Positions 27,867 to 41,378 of a DNA stretch of 64,000 bases are shown one piece after another; the first letter of the stretch is position 1; the number at the start of each line of letters is the position of its first letter. The notes below the pieces were generated by a model. The model was given only the letters and a program-made list of their open reading frames with translations. It did no database searches and was not told where the DNA came from. The translations under genes and the position numbers were made by a program. The stretch comes from Pseudomonas nunensis. GTDB lineage: Bacteria; Pseudomonadota; Gammaproteobacteria; Pseudomonadales; Pseudomonadaceae. The stretch lies in the NCBI RefSeq assembly GCF_024296925.1, contig NZ_CP101125.1:2854501-2918500 (forward strand). The letters are read 5' to 3'.

Positions 27867-27882
27867 CTGTCATGTCTGACAG
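27867..27882. promoter_or_regulatory. Perfect 6-bp dyad upstream of the autotransporter
   Basis: CTGTCA-TGTC-TGACAG, 95 bp before the autotransporter start. Two TGATCA copies (27825-27830, 27846-27851) lie just upstream. It could be an operator or a small hairpin. No matching regulator is in the window. Confidence 0.3.
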
Positions 27883-27977
27883 TAGCGACGCTGTAAGGCT
27901 GTTGCTACGCTGTGCCTGTCCATATCGGACCGCCGCGCAGCCAAACGCACTTTGGCCGGCACTGTGGGGAGACGAGC

Positions 27978-30677
27978 ATGATTTCTTCGACAGAACGACC
28001 AAAGTACGGGGCCTGGATTGCTTCAGCCTGCTTATGCCTTGGCGGGTCCCAAATCTCTTACGCCAGTTGCACGCTCACGCCGTCGTCCGGCAATGACTCC
28101 TTCATCTGCGACAGCGGCACCAGCGGCCCAATGACCGACCTGGCGGGCAACAACAGCCTGAGCTTTCCCGCCAGCGGCACCGGGCGCGTCAACGGCAACG
28201 TGACGTTTGGCGCCGGGATCGACTCGGTGCAGATGGACTCCGGCACCCTCGCCGGCGCACTGGATCTGGGCAACGGCAACGACCGCCTGCGCATCACGGG
28301 CGGGCAAATCACTGGCGCCGTCAGCCAGGGCAATGGCATCGATGATTTCGTCATGCTCGGCGGGACGATCCAGTCCCTCGCCCAGGGCGACGGTCGCGAC
28401 ACGTTCCTGATGACTGGCGGCACGATCACTGGCGCGTTCGAGGACGGCGACGTGGCGAGGATGACCGGCGGCAGCATCGGCCGGGTCGACATGAAGCTCG
28501 ACAACAATATTTTCGACCTGTCCGGCGGGCAGATCCTCGGCAATCTGGTCACCGGGTTCGGCACCGACACGATCATCGTCTCGGGCGGACGCATCGGCGG
28601 CAACCTCAGCGTCAGCGGCGGCAACGACAGCATTACCGTGACCGGCGGCGAGATCGTCGGCGAAATCCGCGCCAGTACCGGCGACGACAGCCTGATCTGG
28701 AATGGCGGCGGCATTATCCGCTCGGCGATCCTGATGGCCGACGGCAATGACCGCGCCACCCTGAGCAATCTGGACGAAAGCACCCTCGCCTTCACGCCGA
28801 GCCTCGACGGCGGCCCCGGCAACGATCTGCTGACCTTCGACCAAACCACAACCTCCAGCGCCGCGCGCTATATCAACTGGGAAACGGTCAACCTGAGCAA
28901 CGGCTCGCAACTCGACCTCGCCGGCAACCTGGTGCTGGGCGACAGCGCCAGTGGCACCGGCGTGTTCAACATCGACGGCAGCAGCACCCTGACTTCCGTC
29001 CACGGCAGCATCCGGCCATTCGCCGCCGGCCAGTTGGCGACGTTGAACAACGCCGGTGTGATTGACCTCACGCGCAGCAACAGCCGCACCGACGACAGCC
29101 TGACGGTGCAAGGCAACTACGCCGGCAACAACGGCCAACTGCTGTTGCAAAGTGTGATCGGCGACGACAATTCCCCCAGCGACAAACTGGTGGTCAATGA
29201 CGGCACCTTGACCGGCAGCACCGTGATCAGCGTCAGCAACCTCGGTGGCATCGGCGGCCTGACCCAACAGAACGGCATCCCGTTGGTGTTGGCCCAAGGC
29301 ACGGCCGTCAGCGAGAACAGCGCGTTTGTGCTTAGCGGTCCGATATCCGCCGGCGCCTACGATTACCGTCTGTTCAAGGGCGGCGTGACCTTGGGCTCCG
29401 AGAACAGTTGGTACCTGCGGTCGGCGGTGGTCGCACCAGCGGTCCTGAGCGTTCAAAATCCCGATCCGGCCTTGCCACCGGTCATCGTTCCACTGGCGGC
29501 GACACCCGTGGCAGCAGAGACGCCGACGATCGTGAGCATTCCCAACCCCGACCCGACTTTGCCACCGATCCTGGTTGCGGCCGCTGCGACGCCGACGGTC
29601 ATCAGCATTCCAAACCCTGACCCAGCGCTGCCACCGATTCTGGTCACGGTACCGGCGGCACCAGCCGGCAGTTCGCCGCTGCCGGTAGTGCCCGCCGCGA
29701 TACCGGGCGCGGCGCCGATCCCCTTGTACCGCCCGGAAGTCCCGACCTGGTCTGTGTTACCACCCGCCGCCGCGCAACTGACCCTGAGCGCCCTCGGCAC
29801 GTTTCATGATCGTCAGGGCGATCAGCGCCTGCTCACCGAAACCGGGGCATTCGGCGCTGGTTGGGGGCGGGTCTATGGCAAAAACTTCGACCAGACCTGG
29901 GCGGGCACGGTGACGCCACGGCTCAACGGTTCGCTGAACGGTTTTCAGGTGGGCAACGATCTGTACAGCTCGCAAACCTCGGGCGGGCAAACCCAGCGCA
30001 TCGGTTTCTTTGTCGGCCATACCCGTTTGCAGGGCGATGTCGATGGTTTCAACCAAGGTTTTGAAGGCAAGCGCGCCGGCAGCATCGAACTGGAAGGCGA
30101 CAGTTACGGTGTGTACTGGACGTTGACCGATCCCAAGGGCTGGTACGTCGATACGGTGGTCATGGGCACCCGGTTCGACGGCGACAACCGTTCCGAACGC
30201 GGCCTCAAGCTCGACAACCGTGGCCACGCCCTGACGCTCTCGGCCGAGGCCGGCTACCCGCTCGCACTGGCCGGCAACTGGGTGGTGGAGCCCCAGGCGC
30301 AAGTGATTCACCAGAAAATCTCCCTGGACAGCCAGGACGACGGCATCTCCCGGGTGTCCTTCGACTCGGACGGCGCCTGGACCGGTCGTCTCGGCGCGCG
30401 CCTCAAGGGTCGCTACGCCGTCAGTGGCCGGCCGCTGGAACCGTACTTGCGGGCCAATCTGTGGCAGACCTTTTCCGGGACCGACACGGTGACGTTCGAT
30501 CACGTCGACCGGATCGAAAGCCAACAGAAATCCTCCAGCGCCGATTTGGGTGCCGGGGTGATCCTGAGCCTCGCCTCCTCCGTCAGCGTGTACGCGAGTG
30601 CCGATTACTCCCGCAATATTGACAGCAATCAGCTGCGTGGCGTCGTCGGAAACCTCGGTATCCGGATGAGTTGGTAG
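27978..30677 (+). CDS. Classical (type Va) autotransporter
   Basis: 899 residues from ATG 27978 (GGGGAGACGAGC upstream). The signal peptide runs to about ISYA. The passenger (~30-490) has about nine imperfect 17-21-residue repeats of the form GxGxD-x5-GGxIxG (residues ~85-262), expected to form beta-helix rungs. A proline-rich linker follows (~490-595) with three copies of NPDPxLPPI. A C-terminal ~295-residue beta-barrel ends in NLGIRMSW with the aromatic last residue required for BAM assembly. The passenger is exported across the outer membrane by its own barrel. No protease triad or known adhesin domain was seen, so its role is open. The barrel is related to the next gene's. Confidence 0.9.
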   Translation: MISSTERPKYGAWIASACLCLGGSQISYASCTLTPSSGNDSFICDSGTSGPMTDLAGNNSLSFPASGTGRVNGNVTFGAGIDSVQMDSGTLAGALDLGNGNDRLRITGGQITGAVSQGNGIDDFVMLGGTIQSLAQGDGRDTFLMTGGTITGAFEDGDVARMTGGSIGRVDMKLDNNIFDLSGGQILGNLVTGFGTDTIIVSGGRIGGNLSVSGGNDSITVTGGEIVGEIRASTGDDSLIWNGGGIIRSAILMADGNDRATLSNLDESTLAFTPSLDGGPGNDLLTFDQTTTSSAARYINWETVNLSNGSQLDLAGNLVLGDSASGTGVFNIDGSSTLTSVHGSIRPFAAGQLATLNNAGVIDLTRSNSRTDDSLTVQGNYAGNNGQLLLQSVIGDDNSPSDKLVVNDGTLTGSTVISVSNLGGIGGLTQQNGIPLVLAQGTAVSENSAFVLSGPISAGAYDYRLFKGGVTLGSENSWYLRSAVVAPAVLSVQNPDPALPPVIVPLAATPVAAETPTIVSIPNPDPTLPPILVAAAATPTVISIPNPDPALPPILVTVPAAPAGSSPLPVVPAAIPGAAPIPLYRPEVPTWSVLPPAAAQLTLSALGTFHDRQGDQRLLTETGAFGAGWGRVYGKNFDQTWAGTVTPRLNGSLNGFQVGNDLYSSQTSGGQTQRIGFFVGHTRLQGDVDGFNQGFEGKRAGSIELEGDSYGVYWTLTDPKGWYVDTVVMGTRFDGDNRSERGLKLDNRGHALTLSAEAGYPLALAGNWVVEPQAQVIHQKISLDSQDDGISRVSFDSDGAWTGRLGARLKGRYAVSGRPLEPYLRANLWQTFSGTDTVTFDHVDRIESQQKSSSADLGAGVILSLASSVSVYASADYSRNIDSNQLRGVVGNLGIRMSW

Positions 30678-31000
30678 GTGTTTAGCCAACTATCAAAAGC
30701 GCGTATCTCGACGGTTTGTTGATGATTTTTTGTACAAACAATCACTTATGGACACGCCGAAAAACAGACACTTGGAACCGCTAAAATAGCCCTACCACTT
30801 ATCGGCCATTTTCTTGACGCAAGGTCTTGGGTCTTCTTAGCTACACGTTACTACCCCCGGAAGTACAACCTGGGACAAACCTTCAGACACCCGTTAAAAC
30901 GGGCGGCCCCAGGCTTGCCCCACTCCATTCGGTCGCCCCTCATTCGGGGTAGGAGAGACGCCAAAAGCGAGAACGGCATGCGTGTGCAAGGTAGACCTCC
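30678..31000. other. Intergenic region between two barrel genes, with two small hairpins
   Basis: 323 bp. It contains a stem CCCGT/ACGGG (30890-30903) and a stem CCCC/GGGG (30936-30949), in what is likely the 5' leader of the downstream gene. No gene, REP or strong promoter was identified. The hairpins could be mRNA leader elements, but no known riboswitch pattern was recognised. Confidence 0.4.
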
Positions 31001-32068
31001 ATGAAAACTTCATTCACCCCACAAGAGATCAAAATCACTTTTTGCACCGTCTCGAGCACACTCCTGCTCTGTTCGTCGATGGACGTACAGGCCGGCACTG
31101 CCGAGGATGACACCGCCCCCTGGTATCGCCAGGAGATCCCGACACTGACCTTGCCGAATGTCGCCGCCACCTATCCGGGCCGCTACACCTTCAACCCGGA
31201 CCTGCGAAGTACACGCCTGACCACCGAAGACGCCGCACCTGCGGCCTGGGATCAACTCTATGGTCAGGCGTCACGCCAGGCCCAAACCGATGTACAGTCC
31301 GCAGGGTTTGCGATCCCTGGCTCGGAAGATTTCAAAGGTCCGGCCCTGCTGACCCTGCAAAGCGGCAGCGGTCATGTGCAGCGGGTCGGACTGATTGGCG
31401 GCATCAGCCAGTACCAGGGCAATAGCGATGGTCTGCTGACCAGCCGTGCGATGGCCGACCCCGGCAATGACACCCTCAACCTGCAAGGCCAAAGCCTCGG
31501 CGCCTACTGGAGCCTGACCGGGCCCCAAGGCTGGCACGTGGATTTGACCGCCAGCGGTGGCCGGGTCAACGGTTACAGCCGTGACGCCCAGGGCATGCGG
31601 CAAACCGCCGAGGGCAGCGCGATGACTGTGTCTGTCGAAGGTGGATTTCCCATCGGCCTCGGTGAGAACTGGGTAGTCGAACCCCAGGCGCAATTGATCA
31701 ATCAGCGCATCACCCTGGACACGCCGTATGCCGGCGCCAACAACGCGAGCTCCAGCGACCTGTCCTCCTGGAGCGGCCGGGTCGGTGCGCGATTGAAAGG
31801 TAGTTACGACATCAATGGCCTGCCAGTCGAACCCTATGTGCGGACCAACTTGTGGCACACGGTGTACACCGGCAATACCGTGACGCTGGATCAGGTGGAC
31901 AAGATCAGCAGTAGCCGCAATTCGTCTACGGTCGAATTGGGTTTGGGCTTGGTCGCCAGGGTTTCGCCCACGGTCAGCCTGTACGTCAGTGCCGATTACA
32001 GCAGTGACGTGGATGACAATGATTTGAATGGATTGATCGGGAGTCTGGGGGTTCGGATGCGGTGGTGA
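31001..32068 (+). CDS. Passenger-less autotransporter-type beta-barrel protein
   Basis: 355 residues. A signal peptide ends around DVQA, then only ~60 residues (including YPGRYTFNPDLRSTRL) precede an autotransporter beta-domain. The barrel shares local identity with the upstream autotransporter, e.g. NWVVEPQAQLINQRITLD against NWVVEPQAQVIHQKISLD, GRVGARLKGSYDINGLPVEP, and the same ending (GVRMRW, aromatic last residue). It therefore looks like a tandem duplicate in which the passenger was lost or never present. It may insert as a stand-alone porin-like outer-membrane barrel. There is no frameshift: the frame is clean and the start has GGTAGACCTCC upstream. Confidence 0.85.
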   Translation: MKTSFTPQEIKITFCTVSSTLLLCSSMDVQAGTAEDDTAPWYRQEIPTLTLPNVAATYPGRYTFNPDLRSTRLTTEDAAPAAWDQLYGQASRQAQTDVQSAGFAIPGSEDFKGPALLTLQSGSGHVQRVGLIGGISQYQGNSDGLLTSRAMADPGNDTLNLQGQSLGAYWSLTGPQGWHVDLTASGGRVNGYSRDAQGMRQTAEGSAMTVSVEGGFPIGLGENWVVEPQAQLINQRITLDTPYAGANNASSSDLSSWSGRVGARLKGSYDINGLPVEPYVRTNLWHTVYTGNTVTLDQVDKISSSRNSSTVELGLGLVARVSPTVSLYVSADYSSDVDDNDLNGLIGSLGVRMRW

Positions 32069-32104
32069 GGGGCAGGCTTCAGGAAATGTCTTGTCTGGGC
32101 TGAC

Positions 32105-32180
32105 GCCTTCGCGGGCAAGCCTCGCTCCTACAGTTTGAAATGCATTCCAACCTGTAGGAGCGAGGCTTGCCCGCGAAGGG
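32105..32180. repeat. Inverted repeat between convergent genes (REP variant)
   Basis: CCTTCGCGGGCAAGCCTCGC (left, 32106 on) and its complement (right, to 32179) face each other over a ~19-nt loop (TTTGAAATGCATTCCAA). The stem is about 28 bp. It lies between the ends of the barrel gene (+) and glgB (-), so it could stop transcription from both sides. Confidence 0.85.
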
Positions 32181-32200
32181 AGCGACGCGGTGCTAGAGAA

Positions 32201-37776
<5,576 letters not shown>

Positions 37777-37842
37777 TTGAAACTCCTGTTGAATTCAAAT
37801 AAACCGCTGAGCCGAGCGCCAACTTCAGGGAAGATGATGACC

Positions 37843-37932
37843 TGTGGGAGCGGGCTTGCTCGCGAAAGCGGACTGTCAGCCCACATCAATGTTGATTGAT
37901 CCACCGCCTTCGCGAGCAAGCCCGCTCCCACA
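37843..37932. repeat. REP doublet between glgE and treS
   Basis: An inverted pair of REP cores (GTGGGAGCGGGCTTGCTCGC and complement) in the 170-bp gap inside the glgE-treS-glgB operon. On an operon mRNA this would form a stable stem that may uncouple glgE expression from treS-glgB. Confidence 0.9.
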
Positions 37933-37946
37933 TTTAACGCAGTGGT

Positions 37947-39941
37947 CTAGACGGTAATCCGCCAAATCCCGAACGGCTGGTGGGCCGGGTCGATGCGCAT
38001 GGACTGGTACTTGCCGTACCACGTCCAGCGATGGCCGCTCATCAAGTCTTCGCCCTGGGTTTGGGCATCGTCGGGCAAGCCCATTTCCCACAATGGCAGT
38101 TCGAAATTGGCTTCCTGGACGTTGTTCGGGTCCAGGCTGACGGCCACCAGAATGAAGTTGCTGCCATCGGCGCTGCGCTTGCCGAAATACAGGATGTTGT
38201 CGTTCCAGGCGTTGTAGATCTTCAGCCCCAGGTGCGTATGCAGCGCCGGGTTCTGCCGGCGGATGCGGTTGAGCTGGGCGATCTCGGCAATGATGTTGCC
38301 CGGCGCATTGAAGTCCCGAGGGCGGATCTCGTACTTCTCGGAGTTGAGGTATTCCTCTTTGCCCGGGATCGGCGCGGCTTCGCAGAGTTCGAAGCCCGAA
38401 TACATACCCCACAGGCCGGAGCCCATGGTCGCCAGTGCCGCGCGAATCAGAAAACCGGCGCGCCCGGATTCGTGCAAGAACGCCGGGTTGATGTCCGGGG
38501 TATTCACGAAGAAGTTCGGCCGGAAACACTCACTCCAGGGCGACTCATTGAGTTCGCTGAAGTAGGTCGCCAACTCCGCCTTGGTGTTGCGCCAAGTGAA
38601 GTAGGTGTAGCTCTGGGAGTAACCGACCTTGCCGAGGCGCGCCATCATCGCCGGGGTGGTAAAAGCTTCAGCGAGGAAGATCACTTCCGGGTGCAGCGCC
38701 CGCACATCGGCGATCAGCCATTGCCAGAACGGCAGCGGCTTGGTGTGCGGATTGTCGACGCGAAAGATCTTCACGCCCTCCTCGACCCAACCGACCACGA
38801 TGTCGCGCAACTCTACCCAGAGGCTGGGGATCGCGTCGGCGGCGTAGAAGTCGACGTTAACAATGTCCTGGTATTTCTTCGGCGGGTTCTCGGCGTATTT
38901 GATCGTGCCGTCGGGACGCCAATTAAACCAGCCTGGATGCTGCTGCAGCCATGGGTGATCCTGGGAACACTGGATCGCGAAGTCGAGGGCGATTTCCAAC
39001 CCATGGTCCGCCGCTGCAACCACCAGTCTGCGGAAGTCTTCGCGAGTACCGAGCTCGGAGTGAATCGCCTCGTGGCCACCTTCGGCACTACCGATGGCGT
39101 AAGGGCTGCCCGGATCATTAGGGCCGGCAGTCAGCGAGTTGTTCGGGCCTTTGCGATAGCTGCGACCGATCGGGTGGATCGGCGGGAAGTACAGCACGTC
39201 AAAACCCATGTCCTGGATCATCGGCAGCCGCGAGTGCACATCGTTGAACGTGCCGTGACGTGCCGGATCGTCGGTGATCGAGCGTGGGAACAACTCGTAC
39301 CAACTGGCGAACTGGGCGATTTCCCGTTCAGCATCCAGCGGGAATTCCTGGCTCAGGCTCAGGTAGGCCCGGTGATCGGCCTCGGCCATCAGGTCGGCGC
39401 TACGCTGGTGCAAGAACAACGCGACCTGCTCGGTTTCGAGCAGCGCGGACAATTCATGGTGCAGTCCGGCGAGTTGTTCGCTGAGTTGCCCATCGCTGCG
39501 CTCGGCGGCTTGCTGGACCATGGTCCGGCCTTCCTGCAATTCCAGGCTCACCGGAACGCGGGCGGTGTGCTTCTTTTCCAGCTCATAACAGAAGCTGGCG
39601 AACTGATCGATCCAGGCTTCAATGCAGAACACATGGCGGCCCTGGCGCTCGACTCGGAAGCGGCCCTCCCAGCCGTTGTTGCCCAGGTCGGCCATGGTTT
39701 CGCTGTGCCAGGACTCTTCGCCCTCGCCACGCCAGCGGATGCGCGCGGCCAGTTTGTCGTGACCGTCGGCAAACACCTTTCCGGTGACCAGCACGTCCTG
39801 ACCCACCACGGCTTTGACGGCAAACAGCCCGCCATCGAGGGTCGGCATCACGTTTTCAATCGCAATGCGCGGCAGCAATAAAGCCTGCGACAGCGGCATG
39901 TGCGGGTTGTAACTGAGTTCGGTCGGTTTTTCAGCGATCAT
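37947..39941 (-). CDS. glgE: Alpha-1,4-glucan:maltose-1-phosphate maltosyltransferase GlgE
   Basis: 664 residues, GH13 subfamily 3. It extends alpha-1,4-glucan two glucoses at a time from maltose-1-phosphate. Signatures: an N-terminal beta domain with MPTLDGGLFAVKAVVGQ, PIHPIGRSYRKGPNN, nucleophile Asp in KIFRVDNPHTKPLPFW, acid/base Glu in VIFLAEAFTTPAMM, YFTWRNTKAEL and FVNTPDINPAFL. The start at 39941 (MIAEKPTELSYN) has AAAGGAGAG upstream; the frame stays open to 40133, but there is no ribosome site there and the extra residues are not GlgE-like. It is first in the operon glgE-treS-glgB, behind an AlgU-like promoter. Confidence 0.96.
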   Translation of the reverse strand: MIAEKPTELSYNPHMPLSQALLLPRIAIENVMPTLDGGLFAVKAVVGQDVLVTGKVFADGHDKLAARIRWRGEGEESWHSETMADLGNNGWEGRFRVERQGRHVFCIEAWIDQFASFCYELEKKHTARVPVSLELQEGRTMVQQAAERSDGQLSEQLAGLHHELSALLETEQVALFLHQRSADLMAEADHRAYLSLSQEFPLDAEREIAQFASWYELFPRSITDDPARHGTFNDVHSRLPMIQDMGFDVLYFPPIHPIGRSYRKGPNNSLTAGPNDPGSPYAIGSAEGGHEAIHSELGTREDFRRLVVAAADHGLEIALDFAIQCSQDHPWLQQHPGWFNWRPDGTIKYAENPPKKYQDIVNVDFYAADAIPSLWVELRDIVVGWVEEGVKIFRVDNPHTKPLPFWQWLIADVRALHPEVIFLAEAFTTPAMMARLGKVGYSQSYTYFTWRNTKAELATYFSELNESPWSECFRPNFFVNTPDINPAFLHESGRAGFLIRAALATMGSGLWGMYSGFELCEAAPIPGKEEYLNSEKYEIRPRDFNAPGNIIAEIAQLNRIRRQNPALHTHLGLKIYNAWNDNILYFGKRSADGSNFILVAVSLDPNNVQEANFELPLWEMGLPDDAQTQGEDLMSGHRWTWYGKYQSMRIDPAHQPFGIWRITV

Positions 39942-40030
39942 CGAGCATCTCTCCTTTACGCCCCAAGGACGCTCTTTTGCTTGATGTCCATCCACATGGG
40001 GCGTTCTGCCCGGAATGAACTCACTTAGGT

Positions 40031-40058
40031 TCCGAGCGACAGGCGCCGGTAAAAGTTC
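40031..40058 (-). promoter_or_regulatory. Candidate AlgU (sigma-22) promoter for glgE-treS-glgB
   Basis: On the minus strand, GAACTT (40058-40053), 17 bp, then TCGGA (40035-40031). AlgU promoters follow GAACTT-N16/17-TCtgA, so this is a full -35 with 3 of 5 -10 positions including TC and A. The start of transcription would be near 40024, giving a leader of about 80 nt. Osmotic/AlgU control of trehalose and glucan genes is known in pseudomonads, which agrees. Confidence 0.5.
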
Positions 40059-40166
40059 ACGGGGATTTGCCTGAGTATTAGCGGGAATCAAATCCTGTAC
40101 GCGGTGGTCAACAAACTTAAGAAACTTAAGCACGAGTTACGCCATGTGCCACAAGGAGGCTTCACG

Positions 40167-40331
40167 ATGAGCATACCGATCCCCGCTGAAACGCCAGATC
40201 CGAACATCGACAACCCGACGATTCCGCCGACCGAGCCGGACCCGGTGCCCGAGCAAGAGCCGCCGGGCACCACCCCGCCGCCGATGGAAGAGCCACCGGC
40301 CACGATGCCGCCAGTGATCGTCAGTCCTTAG
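40167..40331 (+). CDS. Small proline-rich protein (54 aa)
   Basis: ATG 40167 has an excellent ribosome site (AAGGAGG, 7 bp upstream). The product, starting MSIPIPAETPDPNID and ending PPVIVSP, has 20 prolines in 54 residues, many acidic residues, no Cys or aromatic residue, and no signal peptide. No domain is recognised. It is divergent from glgE across a shared promoter region and overlaps the 3' end of the convergent mgtC by 11 bp. It is probably an unfolded linker-type peptide; its role is unknown. The strong Shine-Dalgarno site is the main reason to call it real. Confidence 0.65.
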   Translation: MSIPIPAETPDPNIDNPTIPPTEPDPVPEQEPPGTTPPPMEEPPATMPPVIVSP

Positions 40332-40827
40332 GGCTACGATCTCTGTCGAGCATGCGCACCACCGCTGGCATGGCGCTGAATATCGCTAATGCCAGCAACG
40401 TACTGAGCACCGCCGTCGCTTCGCGCCCCAACCCGGCGGAAACCCCAATCGCCGCGGTCATCCACAACCCGGCGGCGGTGGTCAGGCCTTTCACGTGGCC
40501 CTCGTCGCCCTCGGTGTTCTTCAAAATCGTCCCGGCGCCGAGAAAACCGATCCCGGCGATCACGCCTTGCACCACCCGGCTCATGGCATCCGCCTGGGAC
40601 CCGGACATCTGCGGCACCAGCACAAACAGCGCCGCGCCCAACGCCACCAGCATGTGCGTGCGCACCCCGGCGGCCTTGCCCTTGTGCTCGCGCTCGAAAC
40701 CGAGAATGCCGCCCAGCACAGCGGCCATCAGCAAACGCACGGTAATGCGCGTCAGTTGCGAGGCGTCGCCAACGTCGGCGAACTCCGCTTGCAGCGTCAC
40801 CCAAACCTCATGCCACCAGGCGTCCAT
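40321..40827 (-). CDS. MgtC/SapB family membrane protein
   Basis: 168 residues. Four or so membrane helices: LLMAAVLGGILG, THMLVALGAALFVLVP, VVQGVIAGIGFLGAGTIL and GLWMTAAIGVSAGLG. The family signature GFEREHKGKAAGVRTHMLV and the GIGFLGAG...GLTTAAGLW block are both present. MgtC proteins affect Mg2+ limitation survival and membrane potential/ATP synthase in pathogens. This one lacks the long C-terminal ACT-like domain of MgtC itself (231 aa), so it is the short SapB/YhiD form. It is monocistronic. Confidence 0.9.
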   Translation of the reverse strand: MDAWWHEVWVTLQAEFADVGDASQLTRITVRLLMAAVLGGILGFEREHKGKAAGVRTHMLVALGAALFVLVPQMSGSQADAMSRVVQGVIAGIGFLGAGTILKNTEGDEGHVKGLTTAAGLWMTAAIGVSAGLGREATAVLSTLLALAIFSAMPAVVRMLDRDRSPKD

Positions 40828-40949
40828 GGTGCAGTCCTATGTATTGATTGATAGAGGATGGACCGCGCCGACCATTAATCGGTTGCACAGAACGATGGCC
40901 GTCCCGAGTGACCTAACGTTTTAGTCTCCGCTGAAAAAAGGACAGTCCC

Positions 40950-41183
40950 ATGACCGTGCGCATCGAAAACCAGACCTGCTTTTTCACTGTCGAAAACGGC
41001 GAAGAAATTCGCCTGTGCCCCGACGTCACCATCATCACCGACTCGGAAAAAGCCATGTCAGCCGTGGAGCTCAATGGCCAGCGCGTCTACATCACCGAAG
41101 CAGAAGCCGACGCATTAACCGTAGCAGGCGCTGTGGACGGCCGTAAGCATTTGAAGGCCACCGACAGTGATTCGGTGATTTGA
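40950..41183 (+). CDS. Small Pseudomonas protein, DUF3203-like
   Basis: 77 residues starting MTVRIENQTCFFTVENGEE, with one Cys at residue 10 and one at 23 (RLCPDVTIITD), and a C-terminal VDGRKHLKATDSDSVI. I recall this pattern as DUF3203, restricted to Pseudomonas. It has no signal peptide or membrane segment and its function is unknown. GGACAG-like spacing upstream is weak (AAAAAAGGACAGTCCC gives AAAGGA 8 bp before ATG). The ccoG gene follows 195 bp later. Confidence 0.75.
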   Translation: MTVRIENQTCFFTVENGEEIRLCPDVTIITDSEKAMSAVELNGQRVYITEAEADALTVAGAVDGRKHLKATDSDSVI

Positions 41184-41197
41184 CTGACCCGGATCAA
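41184..41197. promoter_or_regulatory. Candidate ANR/FNR box upstream of ccoG
   Basis: CTGAC-CCGG-ATCAA is a 14-bp match to TTGAT-N4-ATCAA (8 of 10 core bases), about 180 bp upstream of ccoG. ANR control would suit an oxidase assembly gene, but the left half-site is imperfect and the distance is long. Confidence 0.3.
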
Positions 41198-41378
41198 CAA
41201 GCGCTGCGGACGCCTGGGATAGGCGCCCGCAGCCTGCGTTGGCGGGTGCATCAAGTTGTCGCAGGCACTCGTTCAGAACCCATCTGATCCGCTTTTTATT
41301 GCGATACCTGAGTCTGTTATGCAAACAGATCGCCGCTCATAGTGCACCGGCCTGATGGAGGCTGATGAGCGAACGACC

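Noticed and set aside
28220..28770. RTX calcium-binding repeats in the autotransporter passenger
   Set aside because: The repeats lack the GGxGxDxUx spacing; the order is GxGxD, then GGxIxG, which fits a beta-helix rung better.
28032..29456. A 474-codon minus-strand frame over the autotransporter passenger
   Set aside because: Low-complexity Ala/Val/Gly/Asp composition is a mirror of the repeat-rich passenger and there is no ribosome site.
37980..39881. A 633-codon plus-strand frame over glgE
   Set aside because: Antisense to GlgE, which has all family motifs. No independent evidence for a gene.
39942..40133. Extended GlgE start 64 codons upstream
   Set aside because: There is no ribosome site at 40133. 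The extension crosses the AlgU-like promoter, and AAAGGAGAG sits at the 39941 start.
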